A stretch of 64,000 nt of DNA from a virus, in IMG/VR virus record IMGVR_UViG_3300034073_005193, positions 1-64,000 of that record. One strand, written 5' to 3'. Position 1 is the first letter of the stretch; each line of letters begins with the position of its first letter. This document shows, piece after piece, positions 1 to 7,339 of the stretch. The notes beneath the pieces are model-generated. The model did no database searches. It was not told the DNA's origin and saw only the letters and a list, made by a program, of their open reading frames with translations. A program made the position numbers and the translations under genes.

Positions 1-15
1 TTTAAAAAAGGTAAT

Positions 16-291
16 ATGGCTTTGAAACATGAAACAATTAAAGATTTAATAGAAACTGTTCATTCTAAAGTTTTAGAATTAGGCGTTGGTAATTGCAAAG
101 TTATTTCAACGGATAATCCTTATACTTTGCAAGTAGGATTTACAATAGCAAGTGATGCAGAGACAGAGGAACATAGCATCAAGCTTACTAAATTAAAACT
201 TGAACCGCTTTGGCATAAACATTTTGACACTCCGATTAATCGTGGTAAGCTAGCCGAAGTTTTAGAATCTGGAACCATGCCAACCTGTTAA
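16..291 (+). CDS. hypothetical protein, 91 aa
   Basis: I recognise no family. It is a small soluble protein with no signal peptide or membrane segment; residues 1-20 look helical and the middle is beta-like. The ATG at 16 follows an AAGG ribosome site at 8-11. It is the first complete gene of a run of small plus-strand genes, and the next gene begins 12 bases downstream, so co-transcription is likely. Confidence 0.7.
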   Translation: MALKHETIKDLIETVHSKVLELGVGNCKVISTDNPYTLQVGFTIASDAETEEHSIKLTKLKLEPLWHKHFDTPINRGKLAEVLESGTMPTC

Positions 292-303
292 AAGTTTTTA
301 ACA

Positions 304-531
304 ATGATCAAATCTCAATCCGAAGAAAATATGCTAGTTAAAATTGTTGAAGAAAACGTTGAGTTAAAATCAAAAGTCTCTTCTTTAGAAAAAGAAAACG
401 AACAATTACGGGCTGCTTTGCTTTGGTACGTTGAAAACGACGAGACTAATGAAACCGCTTATAACGAGCCTTGGTTAAAAGGTAAGCGAAAAGCAATGAA
501 GCTACTTGGAATTTCAGAAGATGACGAGTAA
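304..531 (+). CDS. small coiled-coil protein, 75 aa
   Basis: No family is recognised. Residues 9-42 form a clear heptad-type coiled coil rich in Glu, Lys, Leu and Val; the C-terminal third is acidic and contains Trp residues. This suggests an oligomerising or adaptor protein, which is inference. Its stop codon overlaps the start of the next gene (ATG at 521), so the two are translationally coupled. Confidence 0.7.
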   Translation: MIKSQSEENMLVKIVEENVELKSKVSSLEKENEQLRAALLWYVENDETNETAYNEPWLKGKRKAMKLLGISEDDE

Positions 532-769
532 AGATATTCAAATTTTAAAAAGCTGGCAACCATTTAAAATTATTCCAGCCAAGCAATTGGAGCCAAGTTT
601 AGCTCCCGATCTTTATTATGTAGTGGCAGAGGCTCCAACTTTTGATTCTTATATTGCTTTTGAGGGATATTTGAATCAATGTGAGCTAGCATGTTCTGCT
701 TTAAATAACAGAGTTTCAACTTCGCTTGCTTATCATGTTCAAAAAAGTTTAACAGAAAGATTATCATGA
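521..769 (+). CDS. hypothetical protein, 82 aa
   Basis: I recognise no family. I chose the ATG at 521, which overlaps the stop of the previous gene (529-531), over an in-frame TTG at 506. The protein starts MTSKDIQ and has a mixed alpha/beta composition with no membrane segment. Its own stop overlaps the ATG of the next small gene at 766. Confidence 0.65.
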   Translation: MTSKDIQILKSWQPFKIIPAKQLEPSLAPDLYYVVAEAPTFDSYIAFEGYLNQCELACSALNNRVSTSLAYHVQKSLTERLS

Positions 770-945
770 GCGTATTAAACGGACCTTCCGAGGGAACTTG
801 GTCAGTTATGGCTGGGAAATGGCTTGAAGAACGGGACCAAGCTAAGCAAGAATTATATGAAGCAAAGCTAGAAATTGATCGATTGAAATCTGTTATTAAA
901 AATCTAGAAGATTCTTTGGCAGTTAGTTCAGGAAAGAATTATTGA
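766..945 (+). CDS. small coiled-coil protein, 59 aa
   Basis: The gene is short but well placed: its ATG overlaps the TGA of the upstream gene (767-769) and its stop ends just before the ATG of the next gene at 948. The protein starts MSVLNGPSEG. Residues 20-52 are a charged helix with coiled-coil character (EERDQAKQEL and after). Function is unknown. Confidence 0.6.
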   Translation: MSVLNGPSEGTWSVMAGKWLEERDQAKQELYEAKLEIDRLKSVIKNLEDSLAVSSGKNY

Positions 946-947
946 AA

Positions 948-1169
948 ATGGAAAACGAATGGACAACTTACGAATGTCGAGGCTGCGGTCGGCATGAAGA
1001 AGCTCATTATAGTTCATTGCCTTGCGATTGGTCACGAATCGAAAGAATTGATGGACCAAACGGCATTTGTCCTGCTTGCGTTCATGACTTACTAGATGAT
1101 GTTCTTAATCGACTTCGTGAAGATGGTTATGAAAACGCACATGTTGTACAAGTCTCAGGCTCAAAGTGA
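948..1169 (+). CDS. small zinc-ribbon-like protein, 73 aa
   Basis: The protein begins MENEWTTYECRGCG. It has a CxxC pair near residues 10-13 and a second CPAC pair near 42-45, with His and Cys residues between, consistent with one structural zinc site; no further function can be read. An in-frame TTG at 942 is a weaker start. The last codons and the following bases (1146-1190) form the first copy of an imperfect 45-base repeat. The MENEW start recurs in the gene at 1407. Confidence 0.65.
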   Translation: MENEWTTYECRGCGRHEEAHYSSLPCDWSRIERIDGPNGICPACVHDLLDDVLNRLREDGYENAHVVQVSGSK

Positions 1170-1190
1170 TAGGATAGAACCATGGAAACC
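1146..1190 (+). repeat. imperfect 45-base direct repeat, copy 1
   Basis: This copy spans the last codons and stop of the zinc-ribbon gene and the start of the gene at 1182. It aligns without gaps to 1371-1415, sharing the core TCAAAGTGATAG and an ATG at the same offset (position 37). About three quarters of the bases match. Confidence 0.6.
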
Positions 1191-1370
1191 AAGAAGAGTA
1201 CTTACAAGGTATATATCGGAGACACCATTTCGGGCTCATCCGATATGCGGTACTATAAGACTCTGGCTGCGGCAGAGCGGAGATTTAACGATCTCAGCCG
1301 GAGTTTCCGCAGGAACGGTCATAACAACGTAATTATGGCTGAGAACAACACGGTCATCCGATTCTCCTAA
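1182..1370 (+). CDS. small basic protein, 62 aa
   Basis: No family is recognised. The protein starts METKKSTYKVYIGD and is basic, with an Arg-rich helix around residues 32-45 (AAERRFNDLSRSFRR). Its G+C content is visibly higher than that of its neighbours, which suggests separate acquisition or selection for expression. It lies exactly between the two copies of the 45-base repeat, so it resembles an inserted or duplicated cassette. Confidence 0.65.
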   Translation: METKKSTYKVYIGDTISGSSDMRYYKTLAAAERRFNDLSRSFRRNGHNNVIMAENNTVIRFS

Positions 1371-1415
1371 GTGCAAACTTCAGGTTCAAAGTGATAGTGT
1401 AGAATTATGGAAAAC
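1371..1415 (+). repeat. imperfect 45-base direct repeat, copy 2
   Basis: This is the second copy of the 1146-1190 repeat. Here it is non-coding up to the ATG at 1407 and follows directly on the stop of the gene at 1182. The copy still carries the matching stop-codon region of the upstream gene although it no longer ends a gene, which points to duplication of a gene junction. Confidence 0.6.
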
Positions 1416-1673
1416 GAATGGATTACCAGCGAAACCGGAACCCGAACTTTCCGCCATGAGGGCTGGGAGCTAACGGTTTTTGCACATTGTTCTCATCAGA
1501 TTGATATTTCTGCGCCAAATTCAGATGTAGAAATAGATGTAACGTCAGAAGGTATTAGTTGTTTTGGTGAGGAGTCAAGCTTCTACTCCTTTTCCGGAGT
1601 TCGGTTCACTATTCCTTGGAGAATTATTGAAGAAATTTTAAAATTTAAGGCAAGCCAAAATGACGCCCGATGA
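1407..1673 (+). CDS. hypothetical protein, 88 aa
   Basis: No family is recognised. It starts MENEWITSETG, very like the start of the gene at 948, but the rest differs: it is beta-rich (residues 10-65), has no CxxC pairs, and ends in a helix. The leader is repeat copy 2 (1371-1415), so the start region appears duplicated from the upstream junction. Its stop overlaps the ATG of the next gene at 1660. Confidence 0.7.
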   Translation: MENEWITSETGTRTFRHEGWELTVFAHCSHQIDISAPNSDVEIDVTSEGISCFGEESSFYSFSGVRFTIPWRIIEEILKFKASQNDAR

Positions 1674-1896
1674 CATTGTAGATTTGAAATGTCGAATCAA
1701 AGAACTTGAAGAATTAAATAAAATAGAGAAAATTATGAATCGTTACATTCTTAAAAAAGAAATTGTTAATCGTAATGGAATTGTTGTAACAACTTATTTT
1801 TGGAATGACGGCAGTAGAAGCGTTGATTCTTCTTGTCATTGTTTTGGAATTTCGTTTAGAACTCATTCAAATGATAACTGCCTTAATCGAAAATGA
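1660..1896 (+). CDS. hypothetical protein, 78 aa
   Basis: No family is recognised. Residues 5-27 are a short coiled coil, followed by a beta-rich part with a Cys-His-Cys cluster (SSCHCFG) that could bind metal. The start overlaps the upstream stop by 14 bases, and the stop overlaps the next ATG at 1893, so it is part of a coupled series. Confidence 0.65.
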   Translation: MTPDDIVDLKCRIKELEELNKIEKIMNRYILKKEIVNRNGIVVTTYFWNDGSRSVDSSCHCFGISFRTHSNDNCLNRK

Positions 1897-2225
1897 CCTC
1901 CTCTAAAAAACTTTCAACCAGATCCGATGGCGAACGAGAAAGAGCCAAGCATATCATTTCTCGTTTACGAGGCTGTATTGATGGATTAGAAATAGGTTTG
2001 AGAGATTACTCTGCTCCTATCGGGCTTGAAGCGGGAGAAGCAATCACTCAAACATCTATTGAACTAGATGCTTATATGCGAGCCGAACAAGATCAAAAGC
2101 AATTGCTAAAAATTAAACAAGCCTCAAAAGATTTTATAGAAGTTTACGAAAGAATTAGCGATGATAATAATTGGGGATCTTTAGGAGACGTTGAAGATCA
2201 ATTGAAAGAAGAATTGATAAAATAA
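1893..2225 (+). CDS. helical hypothetical protein, 110 aa
   Basis: No family is recognised. It is almost entirely helical and charged, with a basic N-terminus (residues 1-28) and an acidic C-terminus, and no membrane segment. The ATGA overlap with the upstream gene indicates coupling. Confidence 0.7.
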   Translation: MTSSKKLSTRSDGERERAKHIISRLRGCIDGLEIGLRDYSAPIGLEAGEAITQTSIELDAYMRAEQDQKQLLKIKQASKDFIEVYERISDDNNWGSLGDVEDQLKEELIK

Positions 2226-2250
2226 ACCATCAATTATCTGACATAATTGC

Positions 2251-3012
2251 ATGTCATATATATATAGACTTGTCGCAGGACCAGATCCTATTAATGTTTC
2301 AGCAAGATTGCCTGCCGGATTTTCGTATACTGGCTTTTGGAGCACCTCAAAAACCGAAACTGAAAATTTAATAAATGCACATTTGGAGTTTGTAAGTGAT
2401 TATATGGGTGGCGGCGCATACCCGTGGTCTGATGAACTTACAGTTCTTACTACGGACTTATCAAATGTAGAAACGGTTGATGAATACGAAAAATATCGTA
2501 CTGGACCATATCAGCCTGATTTTGATTCTTCTGAAATTTTTGTAATAAAAATTAAGGATCTATCTAAAATTACAAAAGAGCCTTGGGATTTTTGGAAGTA
2601 CGGTAGGAAATTTTATTTTCATCGAGATGATGATCCACAGACCGAAGCTAGATTAAAAACATATGAAAAAATAAAAGAACTTTCTTTAAAAGAAGATCTT
2701 TCTGAAAACGATATCAATTCACTGAACTTGTCCCTAAGAGAACTAAGGGCGCTCGAACAACAAAATCTGGATCTTGCAGTTGCTCATCCAGATAAGAATC
2801 AAAAAGAAAAATCTTTATATGTGGCAGAAGATAATAAGGAGAACAATGATAGGCTTGAGCAGCTAATTAACAGATTAATACAAAATAAAAACAATATCTC
2901 AAAAGCTTTTTTGCATGAAAAATTTCAAAAAACGTTATCAGCTGAAGATATTGAAAAAAAAGCAATTTATTTTTATTTTCTTTGCAAAACGTCCTTCTTA
3001 AAAAGATCATGA
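2251..3012 (+). CDS. hypothetical protein, 253 aa
   Basis: I recognise no family. Residues 1-130 are a globular part rich in aromatic residues and glycine (the YMGGGAYPW segment near residue 50); residues 130-225 are long charged helices with coiled-coil character; the C-terminus is basic. The N-terminal part could be an enzyme or binding fold, but no catalytic motif is evident. The stop overlaps the ATG of the next gene at 3009. Confidence 0.8.
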   Translation: MSYIYRLVAGPDPINVSARLPAGFSYTGFWSTSKTETENLINAHLEFVSDYMGGGAYPWSDELTVLTTDLSNVETVDEYEKYRTGPYQPDFDSSEIFVIKIKDLSKITKEPWDFWKYGRKFYFHRDDDPQTEARLKTYEKIKELSLKEDLSENDINSLNLSLRELRALEQQNLDLAVAHPDKNQKEKSLYVAEDNKENNDRLEQLINRLIQNKNNISKAFLHEKFQKTLSAEDIEKKAIYFYFLCKTSFLKRS

Positions 3013-3287
3013 AATTAAATATTGAAGAATTATCCCGTGATAAAAACAAATCATTAAGCTCTCAGCCAATAATTAAATCCGGCTCCAACAAAGGCTTTAG
3101 ACAGATTGAGAAAAATGGAAACTGGATCTATTTAGATGGCTATGATTACCATTGCCGTCAACAAGAAAAATCCATTCATTTTAATTACGTTAAAACATTA
3201 ATTAATTTAGGCTTCCGAATCGGATCTTGTGATTTGGATGGCGTAAAATCTTTTTATATTTTCAAAAGTAAGGAAACAAATCCATGA
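3009..3287 (+). CDS. hypothetical protein, 92 aa
   Basis: No family is recognised. I chose the ATG at 3009, which overlaps the stop of the 253-residue gene, over an upstream in-frame start at 2982. The protein is basic and mixed alpha/beta with many aromatic residues in its second half. Its stop overlaps the next gene's ATG at 3284. Confidence 0.65.
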   Translation: MKLNIEELSRDKNKSLSSQPIIKSGSNKGFRQIEKNGNWIYLDGYDYHCRQQEKSIHFNYVKTLINLGFRIGSCDLDGVKSFYIFKSKETNP

Positions 3288-3535
3288 GCGATAACGAAAA
3301 ATATTGGCAAGAACGTCGAGCCGATTTACAATTCTGCCTAGATAATAATCTAGTTTTTAAAATTACTCATCAAGACTTAGAACAAGAGAACATCTTTCTC
3401 AAAGAAGAAAGGCAAAGATTAATTAAAAAATTAGAAGAAATAGAAAATCTCTCTAAATATGCCTGGGAACAAGTGGATCGCAACCCAGAAGAAGCAAAAG
3501 AACTATTTAAAATGATTTTTACAAAAAGCAAATGA
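3284..3535 (+). CDS. small coiled-coil protein, 83 aa
   Basis: No family is recognised. It is almost wholly helical, with a coiled coil around residues 30-60 (QENIFLKEERQRL and after). It is the last gene before the tandem Ntn-hydrolase genes, 18 bases upstream of the first, and may share their transcript. Confidence 0.7.
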   Translation: MSDNEKYWQERRADLQFCLDNNLVFKITHQDLEQENIFLKEERQRLIKKLEEIENLSKYAWEQVDRNPEEAKELFKMIFTKSK

Positions 3536-3553
3536 ACCCAGGAGAAAATATAC

Positions 3554-4153
3554 ATGACTTGCATTGCCGCATTAGTTGAAAACAATACAGTTTATATGGG
3601 AGGCGATTCTGCTGGAATTGCCGGATTATCTATTACCGTTCGCTCTGATGAAAAAGTTTTTATTAATGGTCCATTTATCATTGGAATTACTGGATCGTTC
3701 AGAATGTCCGATCTCCTGAGGTATAAACTCGACCCACCAAAACAAACCGTTCATCGAGATGATCGAGCTTATCTTGTTACCGATTTTGTTGATAGTCTGA
3801 GAAAATGTTTCTCTGCCAATGGTTTTGGAGATAAAGATGCTACCGTTGGAGGGACTTTCCTCCTAGGATATAAAGGAACACTGTATTCCGTTCAAAAGGA
3901 TTATCAAATTGGAATTCCCAGCACCCAATATGATGCCGCTGGTTGCGGAGCAGATTTAGCTCTAGGTTCTCTTCATTCTACAGCTAAACTTAATCTTAAG
4001 CCAGAACAGCGCATTACTATGGCTTTAGAAGCTGCTAGTACCTTTAGCGCAGGAGTTTCTCCGCCATTCTTGGTTATGAAACAAGAATATAAAGATCCGG
4101 AAGCACCAAAGAAAAAATCACAGCCTGCCGCCCCAAAGAAAAAGAAAAAATAA
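3554..4153 (+). CDS. proteasome/HslV-like Ntn hydrolase, paralogue 1
   Basis: The protein starts Met-Thr. If the Met is removed, Thr becomes residue 1, and a conserved Asp falls at 17 (GGDS) and Lys at 33 (SDEKVF). Thr1, Asp17 and Lys33 are the catalytic residues and exact spacing of proteasome beta subunits and HslV. A Gly-Ser turn near 46-47 and a glycine-rich AAGCGADLALGSL segment match later parts of that fold. The expected role is an N-terminal-threonine peptidase, possibly a ring. From memory, single proteins of this type occur in bacteria and phages, but their substrate is not known to me. The last 25 residues are Pro/Lys/Ala-rich and end in six lysines. A close paralogue follows at 4246. 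No ATPase partner is adjacent. Confidence 0.85.
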   Translation: MTCIAALVENNTVYMGGDSAGIAGLSITVRSDEKVFINGPFIIGITGSFRMSDLLRYKLDPPKQTVHRDDRAYLVTDFVDSLRKCFSANGFGDKDATVGGTFLLGYKGTLYSVQKDYQIGIPSTQYDAAGCGADLALGSLHSTAKLNLKPEQRITMALEAASTFSAGVSPPFLVMKQEYKDPEAPKKKSQPAAPKKKKK

Positions 4154-4190
4154 ATAATTAACATAACCGCCAATATACATTGCAATTATT

Positions 4191-4199
4191 TTGCATATA
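4191..4199 (+). promoter_or_regulatory. candidate TTGCATATA promoter element
   Basis: TTGCATATA lies 47 bases before the ATG at 4246, in the 92-base gap between the two Ntn-hydrolase genes. The same string with small variation occurs at 19339 and 62306 in gaps before genes. No good -35 box is present, so it could be a phage-type or extended -10 promoter. This is inference from repetition only. Confidence 0.3.
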
Positions 4200-4245
4200 C
4201 TTACGGCGCAAGAGGTAAGTCAACAGCAAACCCAAAAGGAGCTTC

Positions 4246-4917
4246 ATGACTGCTATCTCCGGAGTATCGATAAATAACACAGTGTATATCGGCGGTGATT
4301 CCGCTGGAATTTCTGGTCTTTCTGTAACAATTCGATCTGATGAAAAGGTCTTTACAGTTGGACCATTTTTATTTGGAATCGCTGGCAGCTTTAGAATGGG
4401 AAACATTCTTCGTTACAAATTCAAAGCTCCCAAACAAAAACCAAATCAAACCGATATGGCTTATTTGGTAACTGACTTCGTAGATTGTTTACGTGCATAT
4501 TTTGCAGCCAATGGATTTGGAGACAAAGATGCTACCATTGGAGGAAACTTTTTGCTTGGGTACAAAGGCAATCTTTATAACATTGATGCTGATTTTCAAG
4601 TAGGAATTCCCAGCACTCAATACGATGCCATTGGTTGCGGAGCAGAATTAGCATTGGGATCTTTGCATACCACTTCGCAATTTGATATTACCCCAGAGGA
4701 AAGACTTCGTTTATCATTGGATGCGGCAAGCAAATTCAATGCAGGCGTAGCTCCTCCATTTGTTATTCTTTCTCAAAAATACGATCCTAAAAAAGAAAAA
4801 CTAGAAGCTAAAGCAAAAGCCAAGGCAAAAAGCAAAGAACCCAAAGCCAAAGCAAAATCCAAAGCTAAAATTGAAGTAACAATGGAAAAACAAGCTTCGG
4901 CAAAAAAGAAAAAATAA
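4246..4917 (+). CDS. proteasome/HslV-like Ntn hydrolase, paralogue 2
   Basis: This is a close paralogue of the gene at 3554, again with Met-Thr start, Asp17 and Lys33 in proteasome register, and the shared segments ANGFGDKDAT and IPSTQYDA. The globular part ends near residue 183. The remaining 40 residues are an Ala/Lys repeat tail (AKAKAKAKSK, then similar), ending in KKKK, much longer than in paralogue 1. Such a tail could bind nucleic acid or anchor the protein in the phage particle or nucleoid; this is inference. A GAGCTTC stretch precedes the ATG; the ribosome site AGGAG is at 4237-4241. The two copies could form a mixed ring, as in alpha/beta proteasomes, but both look catalytically intact. 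Confidence 0.85.
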   Translation: MTAISGVSINNTVYIGGDSAGISGLSVTIRSDEKVFTVGPFLFGIAGSFRMGNILRYKFKAPKQKPNQTDMAYLVTDFVDCLRAYFAANGFGDKDATIGGNFLLGYKGNLYNIDADFQVGIPSTQYDAIGCGAELALGSLHTTSQFDITPEERLRLSLDAASKFNAGVAPPFVILSQKYDPKKEKLEAKAKAKAKSKEPKAKAKSKAKIEVTMEKQASAKKKK

Positions 4918-4940
4918 TTCGTTCTTAATTAAAAAGATTC

Positions 4941-4975
4941 AGCCCCTTGACAGGATTTGTTCGAGGGGCTATTCT
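4941..4975 (+). promoter_or_regulatory. sigma-70-like promoter inside an inverted repeat
   Basis: TTGACA at 4947-4952, a 17-base spacer and TATTCT at 4970-4975. The arms AGCCCCT (4941-4947) and AGGGGCT (4964-4970) form a perfect 7-base inverted repeat that spans the region from -35 to -10. It may act as terminator for the upstream gene or as operator, and it would drive the gene at 5016 and the MTW genes. Confidence 0.7.
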
Positions 4976-5015
4976 CTTTGTGGCGGCAGAGGATTGTGCT
5001 GCAAGGAGTTAAAAA

Positions 5016-5195
5016 ATGACCTACGAAGATCATCAGAAATTTAAATGGCTTTCTATTTATGGGGCATATGTCGCAGTTCAATGCCATCAAAGAATGATAG
5101 ATGGTCATGGCGGCGATTTGTCAGATGTTATTGAAAGCATTAAAGCAGATGCAGAAGCTGTTGCCGATTGGGCACTTGAAGGAGAAGCAAAATGA
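5016..5195 (+). CDS. small acidic protein, 59 aa
   Basis: The gene starts MTYEDHQKFKW and has a good AAGGAG ribosome site at 5004-5009. It is the first gene after the promoter at 4947. The protein is helical and acidic with His residues; no family is recognised. Its TGA overlaps the ATG of the next gene at 5192. Confidence 0.7.
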   Translation: MTYEDHQKFKWLSIYGAYVAVQCHQRMIDGHGGDLSDVIESIKADAEAVADWALEGEAK

Positions 5196-5641
5196 CTTGG
5201 GTAATTAAAGAAACTTATTCCGATTCTAAAAAGAAAATTTCCATTTACTGTTGCAATGTCCATTGTACCAAATGGAGCACGAGTCAATCGGAAGCCTTTA
5301 AATTCAAAGGTAAAGATTCTGCTTATAAAGCTTTGAATCGTTTAAAGAGTCTTGGTTCCAATGCAAAATTGGTTCGCCTCAAGCCAAAGCAAGAATTAGT
5401 TCATCCTGAGAATGGTACGGTGTTTCTGGACTTGACAATGCCAACTCCAGAACCTAATATCGTGGTGTGCGTCTATGAGGAGCTTGGTGAAGATTTTGGA
5501 GAAGAAGCAGGAGATAATGTTTATTATGTCTGTACGGTAAACTCCATGTCTACCAAAAGCGAAGATATTTTCTGCGAGCTTTCCGAGTATCATCAATTTT
5601 TGCGAGAAGGCAAGATTCAAGTAATCTGGGAACCGACATGA
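5192..5641 (+). CDS. MTW-family protein 1, 149 aa
   Basis: First of three consecutive paralogues that share an N-terminal module: MTW[IV][IL]K, then about 30 residues later a (S/H)Q.EA..F segment, then a helix. Here residues 1-60 form the module, and the rest is a beta-rich acidic part ending KIQVIWEPT. The end resembles that of the second member (RIKILWER), so these two align over their full lengths. Function is unknown. Confidence 0.75.
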   Translation: MTWVIKETYSDSKKKISIYCCNVHCTKWSTSQSEAFKFKGKDSAYKALNRLKSLGSNAKLVRLKPKQELVHPENGTVFLDLTMPTPEPNIVVCVYEELGEDFGEEAGDNVYYVCTVNSMSTKSEDIFCELSEYHQFLREGKIQVIWEPT

Positions 5642-6096
5642 CTTGGATATTAAAAAATAAAAACGGCTATTATTACAAATCAGGAATGGATATTATTCCT
5701 TTGAATTTTACCAATGTTAAATCTTCTGCATCACAAAAAGAAGCATGTCGTTTCGAGCAAAAAACAAATGCCGAACTGACAAAAAATTGTCTTAATGCCA
5801 GCTTTGTTAAAGCAAACGCTGAGGAATACAAAGTTATCAAACTTAAATCGCCCGAAGATAGCGAGTCTTTGTTGCCGCAAGTAGATACTGTATTTTACGA
5901 TGATGTTTTTGGAATTCCGCACCTTGTATGTAAGGTTAACAAAGATCCTAAAAACTCTTCTGAGTATGAAATTTGGACGGCATGTTCTGCTAACAAAAAT
6001 TATTATTGGGGCAGTGATAAAGATTGGCGCACCTTTTTAAATAAAGGCAGAATTAAAATTTTGTGGGAGCGGGATCAAAATGACTTGGATTGTTAA
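5638..6096 (+). CDS. MTW-family protein 2, 152 aa
   Basis: Second paralogue; the start MTWILKNKNGYYY and the SASQKEACRFEQ segment align with the gene at 5192, and the C-terminal GRIKILWER aligns with GKIQVIWE there. It overlaps the upstream stop by four bases and the downstream start by 17 bases. The function of the family is unknown. Confidence 0.75.
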   Translation: MTWILKNKNGYYYKSGMDIIPLNFTNVKSSASQKEACRFEQKTNAELTKNCLNASFVKANAEEYKVIKLKSPEDSESLLPQVDTVFYDDVFGIPHLVCKVNKDPKNSSEYEIWTACSANKNYYWGSDKDWRTFLNKGRIKILWERDQNDLDC

Positions 6097-6781
6097 ATTA
6101 AGCGATGGAAGATATTACGTTAGGAAATATCTTGAAGCTCCGGGATCTGTTCCTGAAATTAGCTTTACTTACCATCAAGCCGAGGCTTTCAAATTTCCTA
6201 GCGCAATAGATGCTCATTCTACTAAAGAATGGCTTGAATCTACTCATTCAAAAGCTGAAGTTATTAAATTTTCGGATAAAATTATGAACAAAAAAGAATT
6301 AAATCGAAAAGCTGCAATTGCCGTAATTAGTGACCTCATTGAAAAGATTTCTCTCTCATATAGAGATCAAGTCTCTCAAGCATTAGATGTTTTGGGAGCC
6401 ACTACAGACGAAAGAGTTTCCGTTTTAGGCAAGCTAGATAGCGCAGTTGAAGGCGCTCACAAATTATTTAGGCGAACAACACATGTTGATTCTCAAACTC
6501 TTTTAGCGAAAATTGATAGCTGTCTTTTTGAGGATGACTGGGACTTTGATAGCGTGATCATTAATCACGATGATTTCATTGAGTTGTTTGTAAAAAATCT
6601 TGACAAAGTTCGTAGCAGGTATAATGAAAACTCATCAGATGATGAGGTTCTAAAGCATCTAGAACCGATGAAAACTGGTCGTGGCGGAACCTTGAGGAAT
6701 CGTCATGGAAATGTCAGTAAAACAATTTATTGGAGCTACGAAATAGATCGTGGCGAAGTTCTTGGCTGTAAGAAATTTTGA
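6080..6781 (+). CDS. MTW-family protein 3 with extra C-terminal domain, 233 aa
   Basis: Third paralogue. Residues 1-65 carry the shared module (MTWIVKLSDGRYYV and HQAEAFKF). The remaining 165 residues are unrelated to the other two: a helical part (about 75-150) and an acidic then basic end. This is a fusion of the common N-terminal module with another domain, which suggests the module is a targeting or binding unit. Confidence 0.75.
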   Translation: MTWIVKLSDGRYYVRKYLEAPGSVPEISFTYHQAEAFKFPSAIDAHSTKEWLESTHSKAEVIKFSDKIMNKKELNRKAAIAVISDLIEKISLSYRDQVSQALDVLGATTDERVSVLGKLDSAVEGAHKLFRRTTHVDSQTLLAKIDSCLFEDDWDFDSVIINHDDFIELFVKNLDKVRSRYNENSSDDEVLKHLEPMKTGRGGTLRNRHGNVSKTIYWSYEIDRGEVLGCKKF

Positions 6782-6784
6782 ATC

Positions 6785-7009
6785 ATGAAGCAAAAACATA
6801 TCTATATGTGGTTTGATGGCGATGTTAAGCGTCACTACTTTTCCAGCAAGCTAACTTATAACAAATGGTTAAGGGAGTTTGTTTCTGAATTAATGAGCGA
6901 TCCAACATTTCCATCTTTCTACGGGAATCTAAAAAACAAATCAAGGAAAGATGTGATGAGTTATTTTTCTTCAAATCTTTACCTAGAAAAAATTAAATTA
7001 GATCAATGA
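6785..7009 (+). CDS. hypothetical protein, 74 aa
   Basis: No family is recognised. It is basic and aromatic-rich (MWFDGDVKRHYF near the start), with a helical middle. It begins three bases after the upstream stop and belongs to the same transcript. Confidence 0.65.
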   Translation: MKQKHIYMWFDGDVKRHYFSSKLTYNKWLREFVSELMSDPTFPSFYGNLKNKSRKDVMSYFSSNLYLEKIKLDQ

Positions 7010-7033
7010 CCACCAGCACAAGGCAAGAAAATC

Positions 7034-7333
7034 ATGAAAATCTCTACAGAAATTAATAAGATTAAAAAGCGAATCAAATCAAGAATTGACGATCATGTTA
7101 ATTATTTAATGATTGGAATTGAATTCGTTAAAGAATCTAAAGAATGGCATGTTACCCCTTGCTTTGAAGGGGGAGGGGATGGTCATACATCATATATCGC
7201 TTTGGATGACCCCGGAATTCTGAACCCCGGACCATTTCAAGGAGTTGGCGAAACGCTACCAAAAGCTATTGCTAATATTAAAAAAGCACTGGATAACGCT
7301 GAGCAAAAAGATTATTGTTTTTACCGTTGGTGA
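7034..7333 (+). CDS. hypothetical protein, 99 aa
   Basis: No family is recognised. A basic N-terminal helix (residues 1-25) is followed by a beta-rich part with a glycine-rich loop (FEGGGDGHTS) and a C-terminal helix. This pattern could be a HicB-like partial RNase H fold, but the resemblance is weak. Confidence 0.7.
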   Translation: MKISTEINKIKKRIKSRIDDHVNYLMIGIEFVKESKEWHVTPCFEGGGDGHTSYIALDDPGILNPGPFQGVGETLPKAIANIKKALDNAEQKDYCFYRW

Positions 7334-7339
7334 TTAACC

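Noticed and set aside
1096-1332. Plus-strand open frame of 78 codons overlapping two small genes
   Set aside because: It overlaps the genes at 948 and 1182 in another frame; these have better starts and a repeat-defined junction.
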